Below are positions 25,505-34,412 of a DNA stretch of 64,000 nt, piece after piece. Origin of the DNA: Lachnospiraceae bacterium (lineage in GTDB: Bacteria; Bacillota; Clostridia; Lachnospirales; Lachnospiraceae); the NCBI GenBank assembly GCA_021199495.1, contig JAJQHY010000089.1, positions 51,759 to 115,758 on the forward strand, written 5' to 3'. Below the pieces are notes generated by a model. That model searched no databases and was not told the DNA's origin. It was given only the letters and a program-made list of their open reading frames with translations. The translations under genes were made by a program, and so were the position numbers. Within the stretch, counting starts at the first letter, position 1; each line of letters begins with the position of its first letter.

Positions 25505-26425
25505 CTACGCTCCCAGCACCTTTAATAAATGCGTGAAATACTCCGGCAATGGCGCGTTTACTTCAATGTATTCTCCCGTTCGCGGTTGGGCAAATCCCAG
25601 TGTCATGGCATGGAGGCACTGCCCCTGAAGTTTATACGGCGCCTTTCTCCCGGACGCATAAAGCACATCCCCCAGGAGCGGATGCCCGATACTGGCCATA
25701 TGTACGCGGATCTGATGAGTGCGTCCGGTTTCAAGCCGGCATTGGATATAAGTGTATCCCTGAAACCGCTTCAGAACCTGGTAATGTGTCACCGCTTCTC
25801 TGCCGTTTTTATCATTGACCGCCATTTTTTTGCGGTCGGTGGGATGCCTGCCAATCGGCTTATTAACCGTGCCCTCATCCTCCGTGATATTTCCAAAACA
25901 GATTGCATGGTAAACTCTTTTGATAGAGTGCTCCTTCAGCTGTGCGGAAATGGCATTATGAGCAAAATCGTTTTTACAGACAACCAGAGAGCCTGTCGTA
26001 TCCATATCAATCCGGTGCACAATTCCAGGACGCAGAACACCGTTGATACCGGATAATTCATCCCCACAGTGGTACAGCAGGGCATTCACCAGCGTACCGC
26101 TGTAATGTCCTGCGGCCGGATGCACCACCATGCCTTTCGGCTTATTCACTACAATGACATCCGAATCCTCATACAGGATGTCCAACGGAATGTTTTCCGC
26201 CTCGATTTGCGGCTCTATTGCCTCAGGCAGATTGAAGATTACCTCATCATCAGTTGAGACCGGAAAGCCTGCCTTTAAAACCGCAGTGCCGTTGACTGTG
26301 ACGCCGCCTTCTTTGATCAGTTTTTGAATAAAAGATCTGGACAGAGAATCAGTAAGAAAGCCAAGCGCTTTGTCGATCCGTTCTCCGTCCAGTTCTTCGG
26401 TAATCTGAAAATGATATGTTTTCAT
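25505..26425 (-). CDS. RluD-type 23S rRNA pseudouridine synthase
   Basis: A 306-residue RluA-family enzyme. An S4 RNA-binding domain (about 10-70, ERIDKALGFL) precedes the catalytic domain with the active Asp in IVHRIDMDTTG (about 130-140). The C-terminal RTHQIRVHMASIGHPLLGD motif is intact. Site specificity is assumed from family, most likely helix 69. It begins 4 bases inside lspA (ATGA overlap). Confidence 0.92.
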   Translation of the reverse strand: MKTYHFQITEELDGERIDKALGFLTDSLSRSFIQKLIKEGGVTVNGTAVLKAGFPVSTDDEVIFNLPEAIEPQIEAENIPLDILYEDSDVIVVNKPKGMVVHPAAGHYSGTLVNALLYHCGDELSGINGVLRPGIVHRIDMDTTGSLVVCKNDFAHNAISAQLKEHSIKRVYHAICFGNITEDEGTVNKPIGRHPTDRKKMAVNDKNGREAVTHYQVLKRFQGYTYIQCRLETGRTHQIRVHMASIGHPLLGDVLYASGRKAPYKLQGQCLHAMTLGFAQPRTGEYIEVNAPLPEYFTHLLKVLGA

Positions 26426-26937
26426 TCTGTTTTTTGTCCGGGAATGATATAATCCAGATCTTCGTTGTTGTAATAAAAAAGTATCAGTATGACCAGCAGC
26501 GCCATGGAAACGGTAATACAACAGTCAGCCACATTGAAAATCGGGAAATTAATCAGTTTAAAATAAATAAAATCAACCACAAACTGCTGCGTAATTCTGT
26601 CTATAAAATTACCAACCGCGCCGCTTAAAATGACGATCAGGGTATAAACCAGCGGCAGATATCTGCTCTTCCTGCTCAGATGCACAATTTCACAGAGAGC
26701 AAGCACGATAAAAACAACAGTCAATATATAAAACAGCCACTGCATGCCCTGAAAAGTCCCCCAGGCCGCTCCGGTGTTTTCCAGATAATGAAGCTCAAAT
26801 ACGCCGTCAATCAGCACAAGAGGACCGTCCTGTAAGGCTGCGGACGCCCAGTTTTTGGTGACTCTGTCAAAGAGCAGAAGAACCGCAAACAGAATCAGAG
26901 AAGCAAAAGGCCAGTGTCTTTTCAGAAAATTTTTCAT
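26422..26937 (-). CDS. lspA: Lipoprotein signal peptidase II
   Basis: A 171-residue membrane aspartyl protease that cuts prolipoproteins before the lipid-modified Cys. Four membrane segments; motifs ENTGAAWG, GAVGNFIDR (first catalytic Asp) and FNVADCCI (second catalytic Asp). Its start overlaps the aroB stop; the ATG at 26937 is chosen over a GTG three bases upstream. Substrates in this window include the carboxypeptidase and solute-binding lipoproteins. Confidence 0.95.
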   Translation of the reverse strand: MKNFLKRHWPFASLILFAVLLLFDRVTKNWASAALQDGPLVLIDGVFELHYLENTGAAWGTFQGMQWLFYILTVVFIVLALCEIVHLSRKSRYLPLVYTLIVILSGAVGNFIDRITQQFVVDFIYFKLINFPIFNVADCCITVSMALLVILILFYYNNEDLDYIIPGQKTE

Positions 26938-28046
26938 CACGCCTTCATGTCCTCTTCATCAAAACAGATTTCATCAATCGCGGCCAGGATTTCCTCATCT
27001 GTTACGGTCCGGTCGATAAATGCCTTGCCAATTCTTTTGAGCAGAACAAATTTAATGGAACCTGATTCCATTTTTTTATCGGACTTTGTATAGGCCAGTA
27101 CCTCCTGGGGGTCAATTCCTTCCACTGTGATCGGCAGATAAAACGGGACAAACATATCCCGCACCTCATAGTACTCTTCCGCTGTGATCAGCTGCTTTTG
27201 ATAGGAAATAAAAGCGGCGGCCACACACCCCAAGGCAACGCACTCTCCATGCAGCAGTTCGAAACCCTTGGCCTTCTCAATCGCGTGTCCGATCGTATGA
27301 CCAAAATTTAAAAGCGCCCGCTCGCCCTGTTCGTAGGGATCCTTTTCCACCACCAGCTTTTTGATGGTGCAGCTCTGATAAATCATGTCCTCCAGGACAG
27401 TTTTGTCCTTGCTGCAGATTTCGTACATATTGTCGATCAGCCAGGTATAAAAGCCCTCATTTTTAATCAGCCCATGCTTCATGACCTCCGCGAAGCCATT
27501 AAAAAACTGTCTGCCGGACAGCGTATCGAGCGTATCGACATTCATATAGACTAAAACAGGCATTTTGAAAGCGCCGACCATATTTTTATAGCCGTCAAAA
27601 TCCACACCGGTCTTGCCGCCGATCGAAGAATCGCACTGTGCAAGCAGCGTCGTCGGGACCTGAATATAATCCACACCTCTCAAATAGGTGGCCGCTATAT
27701 ATCCCGTTACATCTCCAACCACACCGCCGCCAAGAGCAAGCAGCATATCCTTCCGGTCAAAGCCCTTCCCAATCAGAAATCTGTAGGCTTCCCTGACGGT
27801 GTCCAGCGTCTTGTGCTCTTCACCGGCCTCAAAAGCGTAAATGGTTACAGATCTGCAGACACCTTCAAGCAGATCGGCCAGCCTCTGCGCATACAGCGGA
27901 GCCACATTTGTGTCCGTAACAATGCAGATTTTTTTATCAGCAGCGCCAAGCTTTTCTAACTCCGGCAATATTTCCTCAAATCCCTGTGTAATGACAATAT
28001 CATAACAGGGTTTTCTGTCTTTTAAAATCGGTATACGTTGTGCCAT
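26937..28046 (-). CDS. aroB: 3-dehydroquinate synthase
   Basis: A 369-residue shikimate-pathway enzyme converting DAHP to 3-dehydroquinate with NAD and a metal ion. NAD-binding GGGVVGDVTGYIAATYLRG (about 105-123), metal-site residues in EVMKHGLIK (about 187-195) and FGHTIGHAIE (about 247-256) are present. GGAGACAGTT precedes the ATG. Placement before lspA is unusual: aroB normally sits with aroF/aroC. Confidence 0.95.
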   Translation of the reverse strand: MAQRIPILKDRKPCYDIVITQGFEEILPELEKLGAADKKICIVTDTNVAPLYAQRLADLLEGVCRSVTIYAFEAGEEHKTLDTVREAYRFLIGKGFDRKDMLLALGGGVVGDVTGYIAATYLRGVDYIQVPTTLLAQCDSSIGGKTGVDFDGYKNMVGAFKMPVLVYMNVDTLDTLSGRQFFNGFAEVMKHGLIKNEGFYTWLIDNMYEICSKDKTVLEDMIYQSCTIKKLVVEKDPYEQGERALLNFGHTIGHAIEKAKGFELLHGECVALGCVAAAFISYQKQLITAEEYYEVRDMFVPFYLPITVEGIDPQEVLAYTKSDKKMESGSIKFVLLKRIGKAFIDRTVTDEEILAAIDEICFDEEDMKA

Positions 28047-28078
28047 AACTGTCTCCTGACTCTAAGAAAGCTAAGAAA

Positions 28079-28107
28079 GGCTTCCCCGGCCTAAACCAGG
28101 GAAGCCC
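28079..28107 (-). terminator. Terminator between sepF and aroB
   Basis: On the minus strand GGCTTCCCTGG (28106-28096) pairs with CCGGGGAAGCC (28089-28079), one mismatch, followed by TTTCTT. aroB may therefore have its own promoter or depend on read-through. Confidence 0.75.
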
Positions 28108-28120
28108 TGCCGCAATCTGA

Positions 28121-28630
28121 TTAATATGTATCTTCCTGTGAATTCTGCCCGAAAACTTCCAGGAAATCACCGGAAATTTCCACGGATTCAGGTGTTACGA
28201 TAAAAATACGCTGAGATATTTTCTGCAGATTACCATTCATGGCGTAACAGCTGCCGGATGTAAAATCCAGAATTCTCTGTGCCGAGAGCTCGTCGATATC
28301 CTCCAGGTTGAGAACCACCGTACGGTTCTGCAGCAGGGTATCCGTAATATCACGGGTTTCGTCCACTTTTGTAGGTTTAATCACACAAACTTCCATGCTG
28401 CCTCCTATATTCGTATTACGCTTCTGCCTCATAGGCACCGGTCTGCTGGCCTTTTTCGGTGTTTTGGGGGATGGTTCGGGATCCGGTACCGCTCTCAGAT
28501 TACTGACCGGGGTCCGCTCAGGCTCCTCATAGTCCTCCTCATCCACAGCTTCGTCATACTCTTCGTAATCTTCGTCCTCGTCATCCTTGCCAATGGAAAT
28601 GAAATCGGCCAATTGCTTCATCACACTCAT
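28121..28630 (-). CDS. sepF: Cell division protein SepF
   Basis: A 169-residue FtsZ-anchoring protein. It has an N-terminal amphipathic membrane helix (MSVMKQLADFISI), a very acidic linker (about 16-45) and the SepF core (about 78-160, DTLLQNRTVVLNLEDIDELSAQRILDF). AAAGGAGTTTTCC precedes the ATG at 28630; the frame extends to 28651 with no ribosome site. The usual neighbours yggS, ylmG, ylmH and divIVA are absent. Confidence 0.93.
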   Translation of the reverse strand: MSVMKQLADFISIGKDDEDEDYEEYDEAVDEEDYEEPERTPVSNLRAVPDPEPSPKTPKKASRPVPMRQKRNTNIGGSMEVCVIKPTKVDETRDITDTLLQNRTVVLNLEDIDELSAQRILDFTSGSCYAMNGNLQKISQRIFIVTPESVEISGDFLEVFGQNSQEDTY

Positions 28631-28687
28631 GGAAAACTCCTTTATTCGCATCGTCCTTTGATGGACCGACTGTATTACACTCTCTTT

Positions 28688-28716
28688 ATTATCGCCTTTT
28701 TTGCATGTAATGTCAA
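28688..28716 (-). promoter_or_regulatory. Promoter of sepF
   Basis: Minus strand TTGACA (28716-28711), 17-base spacer, GATAAT (28693-28688). Confidence 0.8.
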
Positions 28717-28755
28717 CTGTTTATTCTCAAACCATGATACAAAAAGTTTACAGAA

Positions 28756-30174
28756 TTACTCATAGATAATATCATTTTCACTCACGGCATCGGCATTCAG
28801 CACAATGTAATCGTAAGCGCTCAGGCCATAGGTGGTATTGGACTGTACAATGGCATAGAGTTCGTTCTCCTCTAAAATCGTAATCTGTCTGAATTCCGCA
28901 TATCCCTTATTGATATTATAAACGCCTGTCAGCGTTCCGGTCGTATAAACCTGATAAACGTCGGAGCTGTCAAGTTTATAGATTCTCGTCCCCTGACTGA
29001 CTGCCGTTTCATCCAGATAATATTGATTCTCCTTGAGCGAATACGGCTCTACTTCGGTTCTGGTAACTGTCAGGCCATCCTCCCCGTAAGTTTCAACCAG
29101 AATGTAATACGCGTCCTCCTCCTCCACATAAGAGACATACTCCTCCGGAACAAGATAGAAGGACTTTTCAACGATAGAGGAAACCGGAATCTTTAAGCCG
29201 GTCTCATCTTCTGAAATAATCTCAATTTCCAGAAAACGGTCTGCGGAAAAATTGACACTGCCGCTTTGAAAAGAAAGAACCAGCAGCGTTTCCCCAAGGC
29301 TGTTGACGGCAGTGGATACATCTGCCCAGAGCAGGAGGTCATTTTTCAGGAAACGGACCTGTACCACTTCTTCACTCAGGTAATATTCGAGCTTTTCCTC
29401 GTCTACACCGGTCAGGACAACGTCATATTTTTCGGAAGGTATGATTTTATATACTGCATCACCTTCCGAGACAAGTGTATTGCTGACTAACTCGGTGCGG
29501 GAATAATCCGTCTGTTCAATCAAAGCAGAGGTGACTTCCTCCACCGCAAGATCTTCCAGGCCGTCTGTCCAGTAAGCGACAAGCCCGCTGTCCGCAGCAT
29601 AATGATATGCGATCATGCTGCTGGTGCTGTCATACAGGGAGCTGATATTCTCCAGCAAAAGAGTATTCACCAGCTTGTCCGTCTGTGAAGTCAGCGTAGA
29701 GTGAAGATCGTACACCGAAGAAAAACTGTCATCGCTGTATTTTTCCAGAAATGTATCGATCAGATATCGAAATTCCTCCTTATCACTGTCGGTCAGAGAA
29801 TTTTCATCCGCGTTCAGCAGATCCGTGTAATCCTTGATGGTGCCGCTGGAGTCCAGCGTGTAGACAAGATTGCCTACCGCAACGCGTTCCTTCTCCGCAG
29901 CAAAATAATTGACATAGCCGGCACCGTCACTGTAAACAACCGTTTCTTCTCTGACAATCACTCCGGTATAACGCGTATTCTCCACCAACGAGCCTTCTCT
30001 GACCTGATAACTCTGAATCTGCTCCTTGGAAAGATAGGTAGCCACACAGACCATCACATAAATAAATACCACAGCCAGGATAATCACACCGATATTCAGT
30101 TTTGACTGTTTGGGAAAGGGGACCACATTGCTTTTGGCGTCTTTTCCTTTCCTTCTGCCGGTATCTTGCGCCAT
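28756..30174 (-). CDS. HlyD-like membrane-anchored protein
   Basis: A 472-residue protein with a basic cytosolic start, one membrane segment (about 25-48) and an external region. A lipoyl/biotinyl-like motif (VVYSDGAGYVNYFAAEKERVAVGNLVYTLD, about 75-105) resembles HlyD adaptor proteins, and a helical segment follows. Such proteins commonly lie upstream of sepF in Clostridia; no export ATPase or permease is adjacent, so a transport role is doubtful. GGAGGATAC precedes the ATG at 30174. Confidence 0.75.
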   Translation of the reverse strand: MAQDTGRRKGKDAKSNVVPFPKQSKLNIGVIILAVVFIYVMVCVATYLSKEQIQSYQVREGSLVENTRYTGVIVREETVVYSDGAGYVNYFAAEKERVAVGNLVYTLDSSGTIKDYTDLLNADENSLTDSDKEEFRYLIDTFLEKYSDDSFSSVYDLHSTLTSQTDKLVNTLLLENISSLYDSTSSMIAYHYAADSGLVAYWTDGLEDLAVEEVTSALIEQTDYSRTELVSNTLVSEGDAVYKIIPSEKYDVVLTGVDEEKLEYYLSEEVVQVRFLKNDLLLWADVSTAVNSLGETLLVLSFQSGSVNFSADRFLEIEIISEDETGLKIPVSSIVEKSFYLVPEEYVSYVEEEDAYYILVETYGEDGLTVTRTEVEPYSLKENQYYLDETAVSQGTRIYKLDSSDVYQVYTTGTLTGVYNINKGYAEFRQITILEENELYAIVQSNTTYGLSAYDYIVLNADAVSENDIIYE

Positions 30175-30192
30175 GTATCCTCCAATAAGAAT

Positions 30193-30218
30193 GGAGAATG
30201 TGCCGCGGCACATTCTCC
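30193..30218. repeat. Perfect 26-bp palindrome
   Basis: Thirteen bases GGAGAATGTGCCG (30193-30205) followed directly by their reverse complement (30206-30218). It sits between the P-loop and HlyD-like genes with only a short T-rich stretch after it on the minus strand; it may be a weak terminator or a protein-binding site. Confidence 0.6.
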
Positions 30219-30243
30219 ACATGTTTTCTGCCTTTATCCTGTC

Positions 30244-30663
30244 CTACACGGCGACTGCAATATCAGATTTTAACGCTTCCGGAATATCCTCACCGTCAAG
30301 AGAAACACTGATGGTGAAATCCACATGGAACTTTTCTGAGAGTTTCTTGATTTTCTGAATGGTAGATGTTATATCCTGTCCCTCCAGAGCTGCGATCTTC
30401 AGGAAACCGTCTATGTATACAGCCTGCAGATCGTGATCCTGTGAGATAATGCCGGACAGAAAACCAACAAATTCGTCCGCATCCGTGATCATGTAATCAG
30501 TCACATTGATCAGACGGATTTTATTATTTAATTCATACATATGCTTGGTGCTCTTGTCAAGATAGACAATGTTGCCTTCCACGGATTTGATGTGGTTATT
30601 TGCCTTATCCAGTAATTCCTTTGTCTTGCCCTTGCCCTTGTCGCCAACAATTAACTGAACCAT
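30244..30663 (-). CDS. Small P-loop protein of unknown function
   Basis: A 139-residue protein starting MVQLIVGDKGKGKTKEL. The GDKGKGKT stretch fits a Walker A loop (GxxxxGKT), and AVYIDGF near residue 83 could be a Walker B-like strand. No further domains, membrane segments or signal peptide. Its small size suggests a minimal nucleotide-binding protein; I do not recognise a characterised relative. TAGGAGGACTACAT precedes the ATG. Confidence 0.75.
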   Translation of the reverse strand: MVQLIVGDKGKGKTKELLDKANNHIKSVEGNIVYLDKSTKHMYELNNKIRLINVTDYMITDADEFVGFLSGIISQDHDLQAVYIDGFLKIAALEGQDITSTIQKIKKLSEKFHVDFTISVSLDGEDIPEALKSDIAVAV

Positions 30664-30696
30664 ATGTAGTCCTCCTAAATGTGAAATTGTGATTGT

Positions 30697-30725
30697 ATTA
30701 TAGTAAATCTGCCGTCAAAAAGCAA
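30697..30725 (-). promoter_or_regulatory. Promoter of the P-loop gene
   Basis: Minus strand TTGCTT (30725-30720), 17-base spacer, TATAAT (30702-30697). Confidence 0.75.
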
Positions 30726-30742
30726 CCTTTTTCATAAATTCT

Positions 30743-31738
30743 TCAAAAGGAGCCCAACTCATTAATCAGTTCCAGCATGGTCTTCATTTCCCCGTAAACG
30801 GAATCTCTGTCATAACTGTCCAGGATAATGCCGATATAGGGATTGCCGCTTGCGTCCTTGACATAAAGAGCCAGACACTGCCCGGCCTGATCTGTATATC
30901 CGGTTTTTCCGCCAAGTATGGTGATATTCTCCGGAGTCACATAAAGCTGTTTAAAATAGGCGTTGGTTGTATTCACGCTAATGGTCTTCGCCGTGCCGTA
31001 TGCGTCATAATAGGTGGTCGTATAACTGGACTGGGAAATGATCTGCGTGATCGCTTCATATTTGACCGCTTCCTGGAAAATCAGGTAGAGGTCATACACA
31101 GTCGTATAATGATCATTGTCATGAAGTCCGTGCGGATTGGTAAAATGCGTATTGGTCGCACCGAGCGCATTGGCCTCCTCATTCATCATTTCCACAAATT
31201 CTTCTACGCTGCCGCCGATATTTTCCGCTATCAGGTTTGCCACGTCATTGGCAGAATAAATCAGCAGAATATTCAGGGCCTGCTCCAGCGTCATGGTATC
31301 ACCTGCGGAAAGCCCTGCCAGCTGCGCGCCGCTTTCCGTAATCGTCACCGCGTCAGTCGCAGTCAGCGTCTGATCCAGGCTTCCGTATTTGACAGCCACA
31401 AGCGCGGTCATCAGTTTGGTCAGACTGGCCATATACAACCTGGAATGCATGTTGTACGCATATATGACTTCGTGGTTTGTCAGATCAAATAATCCCGCAG
31501 CAGATGCATATTCAATTTCAAAATCATCGAAAGATACACTGGTCTCTCCCACTGCAAGATTCGCCGCAAAAGATGTGGCGCGCTCCTCGGTCGAAACCGT
31601 GATCAGTTCATAGCTGTTATTGCCCTCCTGCTCCTCAAAGGCCGCTTTGAGCTCGGTGCCGCAGCCGGTCAGAAAAGCCATGACCAGACTGACACACATG
31701 AGAAAAGCAACAGCTTTTTTTCTACCTGTAAGCTTCAC
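30743..31738 (-). CDS. D-alanyl-D-alanine carboxypeptidase (S11 family), lipoprotein form
   Basis: A 331-residue penicillin-binding enzyme that trims the terminal D-Ala of peptidoglycan. A lipobox FLTGC ends the signal peptide at Cys26. Active-site motifs: SLTK (about 106-109), SAN (about 165-167) and KTG (about 271-273). It starts with GTG at 31738, overlapping mgsA by 17 bases; the basic MKLTGRKK start supports this over internal ATGs. Last gene of the mre-min operon. Confidence 0.92.
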   Translation of the reverse strand: MKLTGRKKAVAFLMCVSLVMAFLTGCGTELKAAFEEQEGNNSYELITVSTEERATSFAANLAVGETSVSFDDFEIEYASAAGLFDLTNHEVIYAYNMHSRLYMASLTKLMTALVAVKYGSLDQTLTATDAVTITESGAQLAGLSAGDTMTLEQALNILLIYSANDVANLIAENIGGSVEEFVEMMNEEANALGATNTHFTNPHGLHDNDHYTTVYDLYLIFQEAVKYEAITQIISQSSYTTTYYDAYGTAKTISVNTTNAYFKQLYVTPENITILGGKTGYTDQAGQCLALYVKDASGNPYIGIILDSYDRDSVYGEMKTMLELINELGSF

Positions 31739-32117
31739 GCCAATCCAAATCTCCTCTGTCCATTGCTCTGATCATGATCTCTGCGCTTGCCAGATTGGTG
31801 GCAAGCGGGATATTGTGCATATCGCACAGCCGTATGGTATTGTCCACATTCGGTTCGTGAGATTTCGGGGAAAGCGGATCCCTTAAAAAGATAACCAGAT
31901 CGATCTGATTCTGCTCGATCTGTGCGCAGATCTGCTGCTCTCCACCCAGGTGACCGGCCAGTAATTTATGAATAGAGAGATTTGTCACTTCCTCAATCAA
32001 TCTTCCTGTCGTTCCCGTAGCATACAATTCATGTTTGGAAAGCAATACGCGGTACGCGATACAAAAATTCTGCATCAGTTTTTTCTTGTTGTCATGTGCG
32101 ATCAATGCAATGTTCAT
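31722..32117 (-). CDS. mgsA: Methylglyoxal synthase
   Basis: A 131-residue enzyme turning dihydroxyacetone phosphate into methylglyoxal. It starts MNIALIAHDNKK and has the phosphate-binding TGTTGRL and catalytic-Asp motifs (GGEQQICAQI, FLRDPLSPKSHEPN). The 4-base overlap with rodA is the common Clostridia arrangement. Confidence 0.96.
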   Translation of the reverse strand: MNIALIAHDNKKKLMQNFCIAYRVLLSKHELYATGTTGRLIEEVTNLSIHKLLAGHLGGEQQICAQIEQNQIDLVIFLRDPLSPKSHEPNVDNTIRLCDMHNIPLATNLASAEIMIRAMDRGDLDWREAYR

Positions 32118-33241
32118 GCCGCAATACCCTCTCTCTTTTTTCTTTGCTGTAATTTAATGTTCAGTACAAAGCCTATCCCCATATACAGGCTGAGTAATGA
32201 AGTGAGTCCGTAACTGATAAAGGGGAGCGTCAGACCGGTATTGGGCAGCAGAAGCGTTGCCACACCGATATTGAAAAATGTCTGAAACCCGATCCAGGCG
32301 GCTACCCCCGCCGCCACAAGACGCCCGGCCAGATCCTTCGCCTTATACGCCACATAAAGGCACTCCAGTACAATGGAAAACAATACCGCTATTACTGCCA
32401 GACTGCCCTTGAAGCCGAATTCCTCACCGATGACGGCAAAGATAAAATCCGTATGAGGCTCCAGAATATAACTGCCGTTTTTTAAACTGGTCACCTCGTT
32501 GTTTTTGTATCCCTTGCCGTTCAGCTGCCCGGAAGCAATGGCTTTCACACTGTATAACTGCTGCCATGCAGTATCAGGATACTCCTCCGGATACAGGTAA
32601 GCCAGAATTCTCTCCTGCTGATGCGATGCTAACAGTGTGGAATCCGGCTGGATCGCGAGAAAAATGAAAATCGCGCCCACCGGAATCACAATTGCCAGCG
32701 CAGTCACCACGTATTTCCAGCTGATACCGCCCGTAAAAATCAATGTACACAGTATCGTAGCAATCACGATGGTCGTGGAAAGGTCAGGCTGTTTTAAAAT
32801 CAGGTAGGCCGGAACGGCGAACAACAACGCGATAATCAGAAGAAACCACGGCTTGTTGATCTCACTCTTATGTTTCATAATAAACTGTGCCAAAAATAAA
32901 ATCAATAGTAATTTCGATATTTCCGATGGCTGAAAAGTAAAACTTCCGATCTGAATCCATCGCTGCGCATTGTTGGCACTGTCGCCGATTTCCGTATACA
33001 GTGTCACAAATAAGAGAACAACCATAAAAGCATAGATCATCCAGTAAAGCTTCAGAATCTTTGTGTAATCGATCACGGAAATAATCAGCATCAACACAAT
33101 TCCTATGCCAACACCCATGATCTGTCTGCTCTGATAATTCTCATTTGCGCTGCCGATGGCATACACCCCCATAACCGAAGCGATAATCACCAGAGCAACC
33201 AGGCGAAAATCATAATATCTCCATTTGTATTTTTTGAGCAT
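32114..33241 (-). CDS. rodA: SEDS peptidoglycan polymerase RodA
   Basis: A 375-residue protein with about ten membrane segments. SEDS motifs: WIQIGSFTFQPSEISKLLLI (about 90-110), LKQPDLSTTIVIA (about 150-162), and LPNTGLTLPFISYGLTSLL near the C-terminus. It polymerises glycan strands for wall elongation together with PBP2, encoded 1.2 kb upstream in the same operon. GGGAGAAAGA precedes the ATG. Confidence 0.95.
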   Translation of the reverse strand: MLKKYKWRYYDFRLVALVIIASVMGVYAIGSANENYQSRQIMGVGIGIVLMLIISVIDYTKILKLYWMIYAFMVVLLFVTLYTEIGDSANNAQRWIQIGSFTFQPSEISKLLLILFLAQFIMKHKSEINKPWFLLIIALLFAVPAYLILKQPDLSTTIVIATILCTLIFTGGISWKYVVTALAIVIPVGAIFIFLAIQPDSTLLASHQQERILAYLYPEEYPDTAWQQLYSVKAIASGQLNGKGYKNNEVTSLKNGSYILEPHTDFIFAVIGEEFGFKGSLAVIAVLFSIVLECLYVAYKAKDLAGRLVAAGVAAWIGFQTFFNIGVATLLLPNTGLTLPFISYGLTSLLSLYMGIGFVLNIKLQQRKKREGIAA

Positions 33242-33275
33242 TCTTTCTCCCTTCCGTACGTAAAAGGCTCAGAAC

Positions 33276-33542
33276 TTACTTTCCATTTCCGATATCCAGA
33301 ATGGGAATATTGGCGCTTAAGACAGGGTTTTTGGCACCCCTGTCCGTGTTTGCCGTTTTGCTGATCTGGATTTCCATGCTGTCCACATCAATCTTCATAT
33401 ATTTGGAAATCACTCTGGCAATGTCATTTTTAATCATCTCCATGGTCTCGGCGGAACAGTTGACCCTGTCGGAAATCAGCAATATTTTAAGACGATCCCT
33501 GGCCACCTCCCTGGAGCTTCTGCGTCTGAAAAAGTTTCTCAT
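33276..33542 (-). CDS. minE: Division-site topological specificity factor MinE
   Basis: An 88-residue MinE with an N-terminal amphipathic segment (MRNFFRRRSS), the MinD-binding region (AKDRLKILL-like ARDRLKILLISDR, about 14-26) and a C-terminal dimer domain (about 35-85). GGAGGCAGCGAT precedes the ATG. It drives MinD off the membrane. Confidence 0.95.
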   Translation of the reverse strand: MRNFFRRRSSREVARDRLKILLISDRVNCSAETMEMIKNDIARVISKYMKIDVDSMEIQISKTANTDRGAKNPVLSANIPILDIGNGK

Positions 33543-33553
33543 ATCGCTGCCTC

Positions 33554-34351
33554 CTAACCGGTCGTATGGAAAATACCGGAGATTCTGGTCCAGAACGTGA
33601 TCCTGCCGCCAATCTCCATATTGAGGGGAACATCCTTGCCGGAAACCCTGTAGGAAATATTCTGATAGGCTTTTCCTGCCGGTGTCATGCTCCCTACAAG
33701 CGGTTCTCCCTGATTGGTGGAAATGACCACATGCTCATCATCCGGGACGATGCCGATCAGCGGAACGGATAAAATATCTGTCACATCTGACGCGCTCATC
33801 ATATCTCCCCTGCGCACCATATCCGGCCGCAGCCTGTTGAGTACAAGCTCAATCTGTGAAAACTCTCTCGCCTCTAAAAGGCCAATAATCCGATCCGCGT
33901 CGCGTATCGCCGATACCTCCGGCGTTGTCACCACAATGGCTCTGTCTGCGCCTGCCACCGCATTCTGAAAGCCCTGCTCTATTCCCGCTGGGCAGTCTAA
34001 GATGATATAATCGAAGATATCTCTTAAATGCGTCACCAGCTTTACCATCTGAGAAGGGTTGACGCTGGTCTTGTCCCTGGTCTGGGCACAGGGCATTAAG
34101 TACAGACTTGGATGCCGCTTGTCCCGGATCAGCGCCTGTTTTAAGCGGCAGCTTCCCTCCACTACATCCACCAGATTATAGACAATGCGGTTTTCCAGTC
34201 CCATCACGACATCCAGATTGCGGAGTCCGATGTCCGTATCGATGAGGCAAACCTTGTACCCCATGGCGGCAAGCCCTGTGCCAAGATTGGCGCAGGTCGT
34301 GGTCTTTCCCACGCCGCCCTTCCCGCTGGTAACGACTAACACTTCACTCAT
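33554..34351 (-). CDS. minD: Septum-site ATPase MinD
   Basis: A 265-residue deviant-Walker ATPase: KGGVGKTTTCANLG at about 10-23, Walker B-like DYIILDCPAG near 115. The C-terminus (RITFWTRISGIF) could form the membrane-targeting helix. The ATG at 34351 follows GGAGGAGCTCCTT; an open frame reaches back to 34666 but overlaps mrdA. No minC lies before it, unlike the usual minC-minD-minE order. Confidence 0.95.
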   Translation of the reverse strand: MSEVLVVTSGKGGVGKTTTCANLGTGLAAMGYKVCLIDTDIGLRNLDVVMGLENRIVYNLVDVVEGSCRLKQALIRDKRHPSLYLMPCAQTRDKTSVNPSQMVKLVTHLRDIFDYIILDCPAGIEQGFQNAVAGADRAIVVTTPEVSAIRDADRIIGLLEAREFSQIELVLNRLRPDMVRRGDMMSASDVTDILSVPLIGIVPDDEHVVISTNQGEPLVGSMTPAGKAYQNISYRVSGKDVPLNMEIGGRITFWTRISGIFHTTG

Positions 34352-34412
34352 AAGGAGCTCCTCCAAACAGATTATTGCCGAAATTACGGCTTTCTCCTTA
34401 AGTATGTTAAGA

